NCBI GenBank assembly: GCA_031261325.1
Contig: JAISKH010000063.1
Coordinates: forward strand, 26,818-90,817
Source of the DNA: Oscillospiraceae bacterium
Lineage (GTDB): Bacteria; Bacillota; Clostridia; Oscillospirales; Oscillospiraceae
Reading direction: 5' to 3'
Length of the DNA stretch: 64,000 bases
This document shows, piece by piece, positions 46,254-55,530 of the stretch (the first letter of the stretch is position 1; the number at the start of each line of letters is the position of its first letter). The notes beneath the pieces were generated by a model that saw only the letters and a list, made by a program, of their open reading frames with translations, searched no databases and was not told the origin of the DNA. A program made the translations under genes and the position numbers.

Positions 46254-48278
46254 TTATCGCGTTTTCACAAGGCTCTTGCTCCCCAAATACGTCGCGACAA
46301 GATACCCGCCGTAAACGGCAATGACAATCGCCGCCGTAACCGAGCTGTCGCGCAAGATGTTAAGCCGCCCGAATTGCGCCACGATGTTGCCGGCGACCGA
46401 GATGCCGACAGCCGCGTGCGCCAACGCCAAGACAAGCGGCGCGCCGAAATATATCAGTATTTGAGCGAAGATTGCCCTGTTAATCATGCCGTTTTCAACG
46501 CCGATTTTCGTCAGCAAGCCGTACCGCCTCGCGTTGTCCCCCGCTTCGGCGAGCTGCGTAATCGCAAGCACCGCCGCCGATATTATCAGAAAGACAATGC
46601 CGATATAGATTGCGAGATACGCGACCGTCGCCGACGTGTTGCGGCTCGCTTCATACACGACAAGCTTCGTCGTCAGCTCGCGATACATGCTGATGTTCAG
46701 CCCGTCATTCGTCAAGTCCAAGCCGCCGAACGCGGCTTTGCACAGCTCCTCGCTCTCGTCCGCAGGCTCGCGGTAATTCATGTGCAGCGTCTTTGTCGCG
46801 GCGACAAGCCCGTCAAGCGCGTCGTCGGGCACAACTATCGTTATGCCGTCGTTATCCGCCGTAAAGCTCACTTCCAGCGCGTTGCGGAGCATACCCGCGT
46901 TCGTCAGCGTCCTGCCATTCAGTACAAGGTCGGGCTTCACCTCCAAGTACGCGGCAAGAGTTTCCTGCCAGTTATACCCCTCGTAGGCGGAGTTGACCGC
47001 AAATTCGTCCTCGCCCAGCGTCAGCGGCTCCTTGCCCTGCAACTTGAGCAGCGCGTTGTATTGCGACAGCTTGACGACATACGCCTGCCAAACGGACTCT
47101 TCGCCGAACCAGTCAAAGCGGAAAGTTATGAACGGCGCGTAGTAATCCATCTCCGCGTATTCTCGCGCAAAGGCTTTAACGTCAATGCCGCGCGCCGCAA
47201 GCTCTTGCAGCAGGTCAACGGGAACGTTTTGAAAATCAATCAACTCGCCTGCTTCATTATATATCGCCTCGGAAAGCCGCAACCGAAACGACGCGTCAAA
47301 CGGCGTGATTTTCTCCAGCTCGCCCGTCGCGGCGGTCGATATGCCGATTCCCACCGAAAAGGTGCTGATTGAAACGAACAGTATCAGGCACACAATCGTC
47401 ATTGAGATGTAGCTCGTGTTGATTTTGCTGTTTATCTGCCGCAGGACGAACATGTTCAGGTTCTTCAGATATACGCGCTTCCACCCTGAAATGAGCTTCA
47501 GGAAAAAGCCCGACAGCGAGAAGAAGAACAGGAACGTCCCGACGCAGCCGAGAACAATCGAAACCCAAAACTCCGCGTCAATCCGCGACAGCCCGTTGTC
47601 CTTAATCAGCGCATACGCGACAAGCAAGCACGCCGCGGCGACGATGAACAGACCCACCGACAGCAGCAGTCGCGGCTGCTTAAAGCTCTCGTTCTTCCTG
47701 TCGGCGTAAATCAGGTGAATCAGCTTCTGCCGACTTATCATAAATACGTTGAACGCAATGACGACGGCGAAGGTTATCCCGAAGTACAGCACCGCCTTCA
47801 GCGTCGCGGACGGCGAGAATATGAAGCGGAAGCTCGCAAATCGCGCCGCGAACAGCCGCACCGTAACAACCGCGAGTCCCTGCGACAGCAGCACGCCCAA
47901 GAGCAACCCCGCGAGCAGCGAGAACGCGCCGACAAACACAGTCTCAATCATCAGCACGCGCGAGATTTGCCCCTTTTCCATGCCGAGTGTCATGTAAATG
48001 CCCAGTTCTTTTTTGCGCCGCTTAATTAAAAACCGATTGGCGTACAGAATCAGGAACCCGAAAATTACCGAGATAAAGACCGAGACTATCCCCATTATCC
48101 TGTTAACCGTCTGCAACGCCGTAACTTGCGACTGCGTAATCACCATCATGGACTGCTGGCTCTCAATTGAGTTGAACACATAGAATATGCACACGCCGAC
48201 GGTCAGCGTGATGAAATATATGAAGTAATCCCGAAAGCTCTTCCGCACATTGCGGAACGCGAGCTTAGACAGCATCAT
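46254..48278 (-). CDS. bceB: BceB-like FtsX-family ABC transporter permease
   Basis: A 674-residue permease with the BceB layout: one N-terminal helix, groups of membrane helices, a large extracellular domain (about 330-545) between helices VII and VIII, and three C-terminal helices. BceB proteins both sense and remove antimicrobial peptides bound to cell-wall intermediates, and they signal to BceS. The start at 48276-48278 uses GGGAGG and overlaps the end of the ATPase gene by 14 bases. The specific peptide cannot be inferred. Confidence 0.88.
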   Translation of the reverse strand: MMLSKLAFRNVRKSFRDYFIYFITLTVGVCIFYVFNSIESQQSMMVITQSQVTALQTVNRIMGIVSVFISVIFGFLILYANRFLIKRRKKELGIYMTLGMEKGQISRVLMIETVFVGAFSLLAGLLLGVLLSQGLAVVTVRLFAARFASFRFIFSPSATLKAVLYFGITFAVVIAFNVFMISRQKLIHLIYADRKNESFKQPRLLLSVGLFIVAAACLLVAYALIKDNGLSRIDAEFWVSIVLGCVGTFLFFFSLSGFFLKLISGWKRVYLKNLNMFVLRQINSKINTSYISMTIVCLILFVSISTFSVGIGISTAATGELEKITPFDASFRLRLSEAIYNEAGELIDFQNVPVDLLQELAARGIDVKAFAREYAEMDYYAPFITFRFDWFGEESVWQAYVVKLSQYNALLKLQGKEPLTLGEDEFAVNSAYEGYNWQETLAAYLEVKPDLVLNGRTLTNAGMLRNALEVSFTADNDGITIVVPDDALDGLVAATKTLHMNYREPADESEELCKAAFGGLDLTNDGLNISMYRELTTKLVVYEASRNTSATVAYLAIYIGIVFLIISAAVLAITQLAEAGDNARRYGLLTKIGVENGMINRAIFAQILIYFGAPLVLALAHAAVGISVAGNIVAQFGRLNILRDSSVTAAIVIAVYGGYLVATYLGSKSLVKTR

Positions 48279-49032
48279 TGTCGTCACCTCCCAAAAGGCT
48301 GATAACATCAATAATCTTGTCGAAAAACTCCTTCCGCGCGCTCTCGCCCTTTGCAAGCTCGTGGAACAGCCGCCCGTCCTTAATGAACAGTATCCTGTCG
48401 CAATAGCTCGCGGCAACCGCATCGTGCGTCACCATCAGAATCGTCGTGTTGATGTCGCGCACAAGCCTTTGGAAACTCTCCAGAAGAATACGCGCGGACT
48501 TGGAGTCGAGCGCGCCCGTCGGCTCGTCCGCCAGAATCAGCGACGGGTTTGTAATCAGCGCGCGCGCACTCGCCACGCGTTGCTTCTCCCCGCCCGACAT
48601 TTGTATCGGATACTTGGACAGAACGTGTTCAATCCCAAGCAGTCCCGCGACCTCATGTACCTTTTCGTCAACCACGCTCGGCGGACGCTGCATAATTGTC
48701 AGCGCGAGCGCGATGTTCTCATAAGCCGTCAGCGTGTCGAGCAGGTTGAAGTCCTGAAACACGAAACCCAGCTCGCTGCGCCGAAACTGCGCGAGCATCT
48801 TGGGCTTCAGCGCGGTAATATCCTCGCCGCCAATGAAAATGTGCCCCGCGGTCACGGCGTCAATCGTGGATATGCAGTTCAGCAGCGTGGTTTTCCCGCT
48901 GCCGGAAGCTCCCATTATGCCGACGTACTCGCCCTTTTCAACCTCAAAGCTCACACCCGCGAGCGCTTTAGTCAGGTTGTTCTTGCTCCCGTAATACTTT
49001 TCAACGTTCTGCGCCTGTAAAATTATAGACAT
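48265..49032 (-). CDS. bceA: BceA-like ABC transporter ATP-binding protein
   Basis: A 255-residue MacB/BceA-type ATPase: Walker A GASGSGKTT, FVFQDFNLLDTLT, signature MSGGEKQRVASARAL, Walker B LILADEPTGALDS and TILMVTHD. The ATG has GGAGG 8 bases upstream. It drives the permease encoded next. Confidence 0.92.
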   Translation of the reverse strand: MSIILQAQNVEKYYGSKNNLTKALAGVSFEVEKGEYVGIMGASGSGKTTLLNCISTIDAVTAGHIFIGGEDITALKPKMLAQFRRSELGFVFQDFNLLDTLTAYENIALALTIMQRPPSVVDEKVHEVAGLLGIEHVLSKYPIQMSGGEKQRVASARALITNPSLILADEPTGALDSKSARILLESFQRLVRDINTTILMVTHDAVAASYCDRILFIKDGRLFHELAKGESARKEFFDKIIDVISLLGGDDNDAV

Positions 49033-49105
49033 GCTCCGTACCTCCACAGCACTTTAAGATGTGTTCATCATACCTTATCCCAAAGTCGCGCGCCATAGAT
49101 TAACC

Positions 49106-50119
49106 TTACGGCAAGCTTACATTTTTGTAAGGCTCGTACATCTCGCTGCGCGGGAACACGATTTTTACGGTCGTGCCCTCCCCCGCTCGCGACTCGACGG
49201 AAATGTCCAATCCCAACTTAACGCAAAGCTTTTTGCACAAGTACAGCCCCAACCCCGTCGAACGCCCGAATCGCCTGCCGTTCTCGCCCGTAAACCCCTT
49301 GTCAAACACACGCCGCAAGTCCTGCGCGGGAATACCCGCGCCGTTGTCGCGCACGGAAAGCGTGACGCTGTTCGCACTCCTCTCGCCGTAAAACCGCAAC
49401 CGACTGCACCCGTATTTCACCGCGTTGTCAATCAATTGCTGCAATATGAAGTCCGTCCACTTGCCGTCGGTCAGCACCATGTGCGCAAGCTCCGCCGTTT
49501 CAACGCTGATTTTCCGCTCAATCAAGTCTGGCGCGTTCTTGCGCAGAACGCCGCTGACAAGCTCGGACAAATCGACGCGCTTGATGATATAGTCCTTTTC
49601 CACGTTGTTACTCCGCGCGTAAAACAACGCCTGCTCCACGAGCTTGTCTATCTTTTCAAGCTCCGCCGACAGCCGCGCGTTCCGCGTGTTCTCGCAGAGC
49701 AGCTTGCCGCCCGCAATCGGCGTTTTAATCTCGTGCACCCACAGCTCAATGTACTCGCGGTAAGCCGCGGACGCCGCGCTGTGGCGCGAAATCTCGTCGT
49801 TCATCGCCTTACTCACGGTTTTCAGCGTTTCGCGCAAGATGTTACCCTCCGCGAAGCTCGCAACCTCAACAAGCTCGGACAGCAGGTACTTCTTGTCCAA
49901 CCCGTCAAGCGTGCTCCGCAACTCCCTGTAATAGCTCCGCTTACGCACAAACTCCGGCACAAGCGACAGCGCCGCCCCTACCAAATATACGCACGGCACG
50001 AACAGCGCGAAATACACATTCGCGTCCACCATATACAGCAGGAACGCGCTGAACCCCGCGACCGCGACGCTCCAAGCAACGAAGAACGCCTTGTCCCGCA
50101 AGTAATCCGACAGTCTCAT
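49106..50119 (-). CDS. bceS: BceS-like intramembrane-sensing histidine kinase
   Basis: A 337-residue kinase with two close membrane helices (about 11-31 and 35-55) and almost no extracellular loop, the mark of intramembrane-sensing kinases. The phospho-acceptor is H129 in WVHEIKTPIAG; the ATPase boxes are LIDNAVKYG, RDNGAGIP and STGLGLYL. Such kinases read the activity of the linked BceB transporter. It overlaps bceR by 4 bases. Confidence 0.93.
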   Translation of the reverse strand: MRLSDYLRDKAFFVAWSVAVAGFSAFLLYMVDANVYFALFVPCVYLVGAALSLVPEFVRKRSYYRELRSTLDGLDKKYLLSELVEVASFAEGNILRETLKTVSKAMNDEISRHSAASAAYREYIELWVHEIKTPIAGGKLLCENTRNARLSAELEKIDKLVEQALFYARSNNVEKDYIIKRVDLSELVSGVLRKNAPDLIERKISVETAELAHMVLTDGKWTDFILQQLIDNAVKYGCSRLRFYGERSANSVTLSVRDNGAGIPAQDLRRVFDKGFTGENGRRFGRSTGLGLYLCKKLCVKLGLDISVESRAGEGTTVKIVFPRSEMYEPYKNVSLP

Positions 50120-50772
50120 AGCGAATACCCCTGCCCGCGCTTCGTTTTAATCCCGTCCGCCGCGCCTATGTCCGCGAGCTTTTTGCGCAACCGATTGATG
50201 TTTACCGTCAGCGTGTTGTCGTCCACAAACTCGTTCGACTGCCACAGCTCGTTCATCATCTCATCGCGCGAGACAATCGCGCCGCCGCTCATGAGCAGCA
50301 AACGCATAATCTTCAGCTCGTTCTTCGTCAGCTCAACGCCGCGCTGCCCGAATGTTACCGCGCTTCTCGCAACGTCCAACACAAGCTCGCCGTGGCGTAG
50401 CGTCGCCGCGCCGAAAGCCCTGTTCAGCACCGCCTCAATTCGCGCGAGCAGAATTTGCGTATTGTAAGGTTTTGTAACAAAATCGTCCGCGCCCAAATTC
50501 ATGCTCATCAGCTCGTCAATGTCGCCGCTCCTGCTTGTCACCACGATAATCGGCGTTTTCGTGCGCTTGCGCAACTCGCGGCACACGTAGTAGCCGTCGT
50601 AAAACGGCAAATTTATGTCCAGCAATATCAAATTCGGGTTCTCCGCCAAGGCAAAAGTTACAATATCGCCGAAATCCTCCGCCGCGCTAACCGCGTACCC
50701 GTACTTCTCAAGCAGGAACTTCAGCTCCTCGCGAATCGTCCTGTCGTCCTCTATTATCAGTATACTCCTCAC
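50116..50772 (-). CDS. bceR: BceR-like response regulator (OmpR family)
   Basis: A 218-residue regulator with a receiver domain (acceptor D52 in LLDINLPFYDG) and an OmpR winged helix (ELTKNELKIMRLLL, NTLTVNINRLRKKL). The start is a GTG at 50770-50772 with GAGAGGGG upstream; a longer frame lacks a site. It should activate bceAB, though no BceR operator could be identified in front of bceA. Confidence 0.93.
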   Translation of the reverse strand: MRSILIIEDDRTIREELKFLLEKYGYAVSAAEDFGDIVTFALAENPNLILLDINLPFYDGYYVCRELRKRTKTPIIVVTSRSGDIDELMSMNLGADDFVTKPYNTQILLARIEAVLNRAFGAATLRHGELVLDVARSAVTFGQRGVELTKNELKIMRLLLMSGGAIVSRDEMMNELWQSNEFVDDNTLTVNINRLRKKLADIGAADGIKTKRGQGYSL

Positions 50773-50927
50773 GCGCTCACCCCTCTCGTAACGTATTATA
50801 TGTGCGCCCGAACGCGCTGTCAAGAAGCCAACCTGTCACAATTCGGATACAACGGTTACGGTATAATTCACCAATTTGTAACTGCTCTGTTGTTGCGCAA
50901 CGTGACCTCGCGGTTTAATATTAGCTC

Positions 50928-50992
50928 ATGCATGTATATAAATGCATATCATAGAGGGCGCGCCCTCTATGCCGTTTGAGGTACCTCAAACG
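50928..50992 (+). promoter_or_regulatory. three consecutive palindromes in the leader of the LRR surface gene
   Basis: ATGCAT occurs at 50928-50933 and 50942-50947. Next come two perfect 20-base palindromes without spacers, 50951-50970 (centre GGCGCGCC) and 50973-50992 (centre GGTACC), only two bases apart. They end 16 bases before the ribosome binding site GGAGG. A TATAAT at about 50862-50867 is a possible -10 element with a weak -35. Confidence 0.8.
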
Positions 50993-51018
50993 AGAAAATT
51001 TAACTTGGAGGATTATTT

Positions 51019-53535
51019 ATGAAAACCAAACTCGGCAAATTCCTCACCGCAATCGTCGCGGTTGCATTGATACTCGTACTCCTACCCACGCTAAACGCCG
51101 CCGCGTCGGAAGCGCAAGACCCGCCGCCCAACTATCCGATAGTCTCACCCATTGACCCTAACGGCGTACTGGTTATCGACTGGAACAACTGCGATATTCC
51201 GAACATACTTAGTACTGCAAACTATCCTCCCGCTCCTCCTGATTGGTGGAAAGAGCAAATTAAGTCCATTGACTTCTCCCAAGTAAAAAAATTGAAAATA
51301 ATCGGCAACGGAACAATTACGAATCCGCATTTTAACAGCATGGATTCAAATGATGATAACCCGCTATGGCAGGACACTTACAAAATTGAACTTGACTTGT
51401 CCGATTTTGACGGCTACATAGGTAATCACGCATTTGAGAGTTGTCAAGCACTATTCGGTCACTTGGACGTTCCGATTACTCCCGATTTAACGCTCGGTGA
51501 AGGCGCGTTTCGCAATACATCTTTTACAAGTGTATTCATTCCCAAAGAGTATGTTGTAATTGGAGAACGCGTATTTACCGAAAGCCCACTTGCACATATA
51601 ACTTTTGAAACCGGTTCTGAACTCAAAATAATCGGTGATAATGCATTTAGCAGCACCAAATTGGTAGAGCTGAACTTACCTGAAAAACTGGAAGTTATCG
51701 GTCAGTTTGCATTTATCTCGCGTTTTAACAACGTCGGAACAAAACCCATTACAGAATTTGCAACTTTTTCTAGCTTAATTATTCCCAGAAACGTAACTAG
51801 CATAGGCAATGGCGCATTCGGGTTTTTACCTAACCTACTCGCTGTTCGCTTTGACAACGACATCAGCCTAATGAATATTGAGGGCTATAATGAGGGGAAT
51901 CAAGGCGGTCATGAGCGTTTTCCGGCATTTATCGGTTGCGTAAATCTACAGCTACTAGCGTTTACCAATCCTGTTGATTTGCCTGATGGCGCGACGCAAG
52001 CGTCAATACGTGCAAATCTCTATGGGTTGGCTCTAGAGAACGGGTCACTTGATTTTGAAGCTATGTTTGCGGAATACCCCGAAGATTTTGATTACCCTGA
52101 CGTATTCACAATCGACCGCGAACTGGTTCGTCCGATGTTCTTCCCCATTGGCGGCACAGGTTACGCAGACCCAAATGACCCAACAAAGCCGAATGACGCA
52201 TACTTCGCGGGACTAGGACTGTTTTCAATGATAGTCCCCGCAACTCCCGAAGATATGGTCAAAATGGTCGCGGACGTTGAAAGCATTACCGACTACCTCC
52301 CCGGCGGCGAAACGTTTGAGGACATAGCGGGCGGCGGCGGTTCCTCCTCCGTCGGCGGCTCCGTCAGCGTCGTCGTTGACAACGGTACACAGACAAGCAT
52401 TAAGGTCAATATAACAATCGAAAAAGGCTCCACGCCGCTGGACGAGCTCACCGCGGGCGAGACAGGCTACATAAGCGGCTCCGCGTCAAAGGACTTGGAC
52501 ATTGCAAAGGGCGAGAGCGCGACCGTGAAATTCTCCGGCTTGCCCGACGGCTTCTATAATATAGTCGCGAACCTCTACGGCAGCGACGGCAAAATTGACA
52601 AAGCCACCACAATCACGCGCGGCGTACAGATTAAAGACGGCAAACTGGTTGGTACAGTCGCTGACATCGTGTTCATAGGCAAGCTCTCCACAGTTGTAGA
52701 CGTAACCCAAGGCGCACCCAAGGCTTCCGTAGGCGGCATCGAGAGCCTGATAACCGCTTCCGACACAAACACAGTAAACGCGGGCGGCATCGTAAAGATT
52801 CTAGTAACAGTCTCCCCCGCCGAGGAAAGCGGCACGAGCGCAAAGGCGCTAGAGGACAGAGCCGCAATCAGGCAAATCAAGTCCGGCGCACCGCGCGCCG
52901 AATACTTCTTCGACGTTGACGTTGACAAGTACATAACGCCTTACGGCAGCATCAGCACGCAGCACACGCACCTGACCGAGCTTCCCGAGCTGCTGACAAT
53001 CGCGTTCGAGGTACCGAGCAGCTTGCGCTCAACCGGCGTAATTGCCGTGTACCGCAACCACGATTACGGCCTGCAAACCCGCGTAGACAAGCTCACAACC
53101 TCCCCGAACGCGAACGGCGAATACTTCGAGCAAGTCGGCAACTGGCTCATAGTCCACGCCAGAAACTTCTCCACCTACGCGCTTGAAACCTCAATCCCCG
53201 CAAGCAGCGGTTCAAACGGCAGCACAAGCACTATCGGCGGCAGTTCCTCCTCCTCCACAACCACAAGCGCAACGACAGCCCCGACAGCCACAGCAGCCCC
53301 CGAACCCACGCCCATTCCGTCCGAACCCGAAGCGGACAACGCCCCGACAGACGACATTCCGTCCATCGCGCAGTCCGAAGCAAGCGGCGACGACGCTGAT
53401 TCCAACTCCGCCGCATATACAATCCCGAAGTCCACTCCCCCGAAAACGGGCGACAGCGGCGTCGCGCTCTGGGCGGCACTCGCCGTAATCGGCGCGGCGG
53501 CGACAGTCCTCACAACCAAGAAACGCAAAGCATAA
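51019..53535 (+). CDS. LRR_5 (BspA-like) surface protein with PKTGD wall-sorting tail
   Basis: An 838-residue surface protein. Signal peptide about 1-28. Residues about 85-330 carry BspA-type leucine-rich repeats (LTLGEGAFRNTSFTSVFIP, LKIIGDNAFSSTKLVELNLP, VTSIGNGAFGFLPNL). After a G/S-rich joint near 440 there are beta-rich segments, then an S/T/P-rich stretch (about 725-800), and the tail TPPKTGD, hydrophobic helix, TTKKRKA. BspA-type repeats commonly bind host or partner surface proteins. The first half is visibly more AT-rich than the second half, as though the repeat part had been exchanged. GGAGG ribosome binding site. Confidence 0.88.
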   Translation: MKTKLGKFLTAIVAVALILVLLPTLNAAASEAQDPPPNYPIVSPIDPNGVLVIDWNNCDIPNILSTANYPPAPPDWWKEQIKSIDFSQVKKLKIIGNGTITNPHFNSMDSNDDNPLWQDTYKIELDLSDFDGYIGNHAFESCQALFGHLDVPITPDLTLGEGAFRNTSFTSVFIPKEYVVIGERVFTESPLAHITFETGSELKIIGDNAFSSTKLVELNLPEKLEVIGQFAFISRFNNVGTKPITEFATFSSLIIPRNVTSIGNGAFGFLPNLLAVRFDNDISLMNIEGYNEGNQGGHERFPAFIGCVNLQLLAFTNPVDLPDGATQASIRANLYGLALENGSLDFEAMFAEYPEDFDYPDVFTIDRELVRPMFFPIGGTGYADPNDPTKPNDAYFAGLGLFSMIVPATPEDMVKMVADVESITDYLPGGETFEDIAGGGGSSSVGGSVSVVVDNGTQTSIKVNITIEKGSTPLDELTAGETGYISGSASKDLDIAKGESATVKFSGLPDGFYNIVANLYGSDGKIDKATTITRGVQIKDGKLVGTVADIVFIGKLSTVVDVTQGAPKASVGGIESLITASDTNTVNAGGIVKILVTVSPAEESGTSAKALEDRAAIRQIKSGAPRAEYFFDVDVDKYITPYGSISTQHTHLTELPELLTIAFEVPSSLRSTGVIAVYRNHDYGLQTRVDKLTTSPNANGEYFEQVGNWLIVHARNFSTYALETSIPASSGSNGSTSTIGGSSSSSTTTSATTAPTATAAPEPTPIPSEPEADNAPTDDIPSIAQSEASGDDADSNSAAYTIPKSTPPKTGDSGVALWAALAVIGAAATVLTTKKRKA

Positions 53536-53554
53536 CACCCCAACAAAGCACAAC

Positions 53555-53636
53555 GGGCGGTCGCAAGACCGCCCATCACTTTGCCTATTTCCCCCCAAAC
53601 CAACACAACAACAAGGGCGCGATTACTCGCGCCCTT
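53555..53636. terminator. two hairpins between convergent surface genes
   Basis: Stem 1: 53555-53562 with 53567-53574 (GGGCGGTC arms). Stem 2: 53613-53621 with 53628-53636 (AAGGGCGCG arms). They separate the LRR gene from surface locus 2; neither has a long T-run. Confidence 0.65.
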
Positions 53637-53652
53637 GCTTAACTGTTTCGCT

Positions 53653-54663
53653 TTAGTCTCTGACTTCCTTGCGCTTCTTCGCAATCGCGACGACCAGCCA
53701 CACGACCAGCACCGTCAGCGTTGTTCCCATAAGCACCGTCCATGTATCGAACCCATTGTCACCCGTTTTCGGGTTAACCACGACCCATTCCGGTTTCGGT
53801 ATCTCGTCTTCTTCGAGGTCAATCACCGGAGGAGTCGGCGGCGTGGGGTAGTCCACCACAGGCGGCTGCGTCGGTTCCGGTGTCATTAGCCCTAAAGGTA
53901 TCGTAGGCTCGGTGAATTCTGTCGGCTCCGGCGTTGGCTCAACCGACACCGCGGGCGAGACTGCGGGCGACGGGTCGCCGGGGTAATCCGGCGGCGTCGG
54001 GCTGTCCACAGGGTCGGGTATCCACGCGTAGAACACCCACTCGAACGCCGTCAGCGTATCCTGATACGTGTTGCCCAAGCTCTCGGGAATCGTAATCGTC
54101 GCGGTAATCGACGCCGAACTGCCCGAAGAAACCGTGCCAATCGGTATCGGCGATTCGTTGGTTGTATTGGGTGGTCCGTAGAACGTCGAATCCAAACCGT
54201 TCAACCTACCGTTGTACAGCGTTCTCGGCGAAGCTTCGTTCGACACAATCACAATCGTCACCAAGTCAAGCAAGTCATCATTAGCCGTCTTGTCTTGGAA
54301 GTCGCTCCCGTCCCCGTCGGTGCTCTTCGGCTCGGTCAGGTTCACGGCTTTCTCTTTGCGTATCGGCGTTGCGCGGAGGTAAAACGTCACGGCCTCGGTC
54401 GCGTTGTTTGTCAGCGTAACCGTCGTGCTCGCCGTGTCCCCCGGGGCAAGGTTTTTCGTCGCATCGCCGAACAGGTCTGTAATCGTCTGGTCAGTACCAT
54501 ACTTATAGGTCTTAACCGCCGTACCGCCCCACGGCGCGAACGTTTGTTCCGCACCGCTGCCGGTCAGTTCGGTTCCCGCCGCGAGAGCCGCGCCGGAGCA
54601 CACCGTGAGCGCAAGGATTACTGACAGCACGGCGGCAGCCAACCTCTTTATTGATTTTTTCAT
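53653..54663 (-). CDS. secreted protein with PKTGD wall-sorting tail (locus 2, last gene)
   Basis: A 336-residue surface protein. Signal peptide about 1-29 (ends GAALAAGT; not SipW-like in form). Residues about 35-205 form a beta-rich domain reminiscent of TasA-family folds (TASTTVTLTNNATEAVTFYLR, SGSSASITATITIPESLGNT). A P/T/E-rich linker (about 215-290) leads to VNPKTGD, a hydrophobic helix and KKRKEVRD. It may be the wall-bound anchor of the fibres made by the three unanchored proteins encoded upstream. The ATG has GGGGGAG upstream. Confidence 0.82.
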   Translation of the reverse strand: MKKSIKRLAAAVLSVILALTVCSGAALAAGTELTGSGAEQTFAPWGGTAVKTYKYGTDQTITDLFGDATKNLAPGDTASTTVTLTNNATEAVTFYLRATPIRKEKAVNLTEPKSTDGDGSDFQDKTANDDLLDLVTIVIVSNEASPRTLYNGRLNGLDSTFYGPPNTTNESPIPIGTVSSGSSASITATITIPESLGNTYQDTLTAFEWVFYAWIPDPVDSPTPPDYPGDPSPAVSPAVSVEPTPEPTEFTEPTIPLGLMTPEPTQPPVVDYPTPPTPPVIDLEEDEIPKPEWVVVNPKTGDNGFDTWTVLMGTTLTVLVVWLVVAIAKKRKEVRD

Positions 54664-54680
54664 CAAACTCCCCCGTCCTG

Positions 54681-54720
54681 TCAATTTACAATTGACAATT
54701 GATAATTGACAATTATTGTT
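54681..54720. repeat. AATTGACAATTG-type short repeats
   Basis: Overlapping copies of CAATTG/ATTGACAATT form a low-complexity stretch in the gap between two locus 2 genes. Similar AATTGACAATTG runs are common between genes in bacterial genomes; no function is assigned. Confidence 0.6.
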
Positions 54721-54753
54721 TTGCTATGTAGTTGCGTTGTTGTTGGTTATGGG

Positions 54754-55455
54754 TTATGCACCGATATCGAAAGTAGACTCGATGAACGTTATGAAAGCTG
54801 CGAGGGACGCTATAGCGGTTGCTTCAAGGTTTTGTGTCTGGACTGCATATGCCGTGAACTCAATCGACAGCTCAGCATTTTCTGAAATCCAAGAAGAAGG
54901 AATCGTAAGGGGGTTCACTAGCGAAAATACACCGTCTTTAGCCAGCGCAGCGGGCGTGTCCTTTACTGATAAATCATTGCTGGCTGTATCGGCGGTATAA
55001 ACCCACCAACCGGAGAACTCACCAGCAGTATAATCGCCGTCAGGAACGAATGTGCCGCCTGTTAGACCCGCATTGTTGAGTCCAAGCAGGTATCCGAGTG
55101 TTGCAATATCTGCTTTTTCTTCAATGTCGTACTCAACATCAACGCGAACAGCAACATATGCAGCGTTTGCGCCAGTATTTTCAACTTGCGTATGCTTGTT
55201 AATTGTGCCGCCGGGTTCTGCAACCCATTCTATGCCCTCGAACTCGCCATCTTCAATTTTCGTCCAATCTGTAACGAGAACATCGCCATCTTCGTCATAG
55301 CCGCCCCATTCTTGCAGCTCGATTTTGACATTACCGAGGGTAACGACGTTGGTCGCGGTGTCTGTGGAAGCCGTAAACAGCATCAATGTTCCGCCGATTG
55401 CGAGGGACAGCGCGAGGGCTGCCGCGATGATTCCGAGTACTAGTTTCTTTTTCAT
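54754..55455 (-). CDS. TasA-like SipW-dependent fibre protein (locus 2)
   Basis: A 233-residue secreted protein. The signal ends GGTLMLFTASTDTATNVVTLG, the typical SipW-substrate arrangement (compare GGTFALFSD in TasA). The mature domain is beta-rich (IELQEWGGYDEDGD, NTGANAAYVAVRVDVEY, AELSIEFTAYAVQTQ), as in TasA/CalY fibre proteins. It has no wall anchor. It is closely similar to the next upstream gene at the signal and C-terminal strands (EFTAYAVQTQ, IEIIAYAVQAD), so the two come from a duplication. Confidence 0.85.
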   Translation of the reverse strand: MKKKLVLGIIAAALALSLAIGGTLMLFTASTDTATNVVTLGNVKIELQEWGGYDEDGDVLVTDWTKIEDGEFEGIEWVAEPGGTINKHTQVENTGANAAYVAVRVDVEYDIEEKADIATLGYLLGLNNAGLTGGTFVPDGDYTAGEFSGWWVYTADTASNDLSVKDTPAALAKDGVFSLVNPLTIPSSWISENAELSIEFTAYAVQTQNLEATAIASLAAFITFIESTFDIGA

Positions 55456-55530
55456 GTGTGTTTCCTCTTTCTGTTATAAATTTTTTGGTGGACTATCTAT
55501 ATCCGGCCTACAAGCCGTGATATACGTGGG

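Noticed and set aside
49061..50467. 468-codon plus-strand frame across bceS/bceR
   Set aside because: Opposite well-supported kinase and regulator genes; no motifs of its own.
50951..50992. AscI- and KpnI-like centres (GGCGCGCC, GGTACC) as traces of cloning
   Set aside because: Each centre lies inside a longer 20-base palindrome and flanking genes are natural; a vector origin is not supported.
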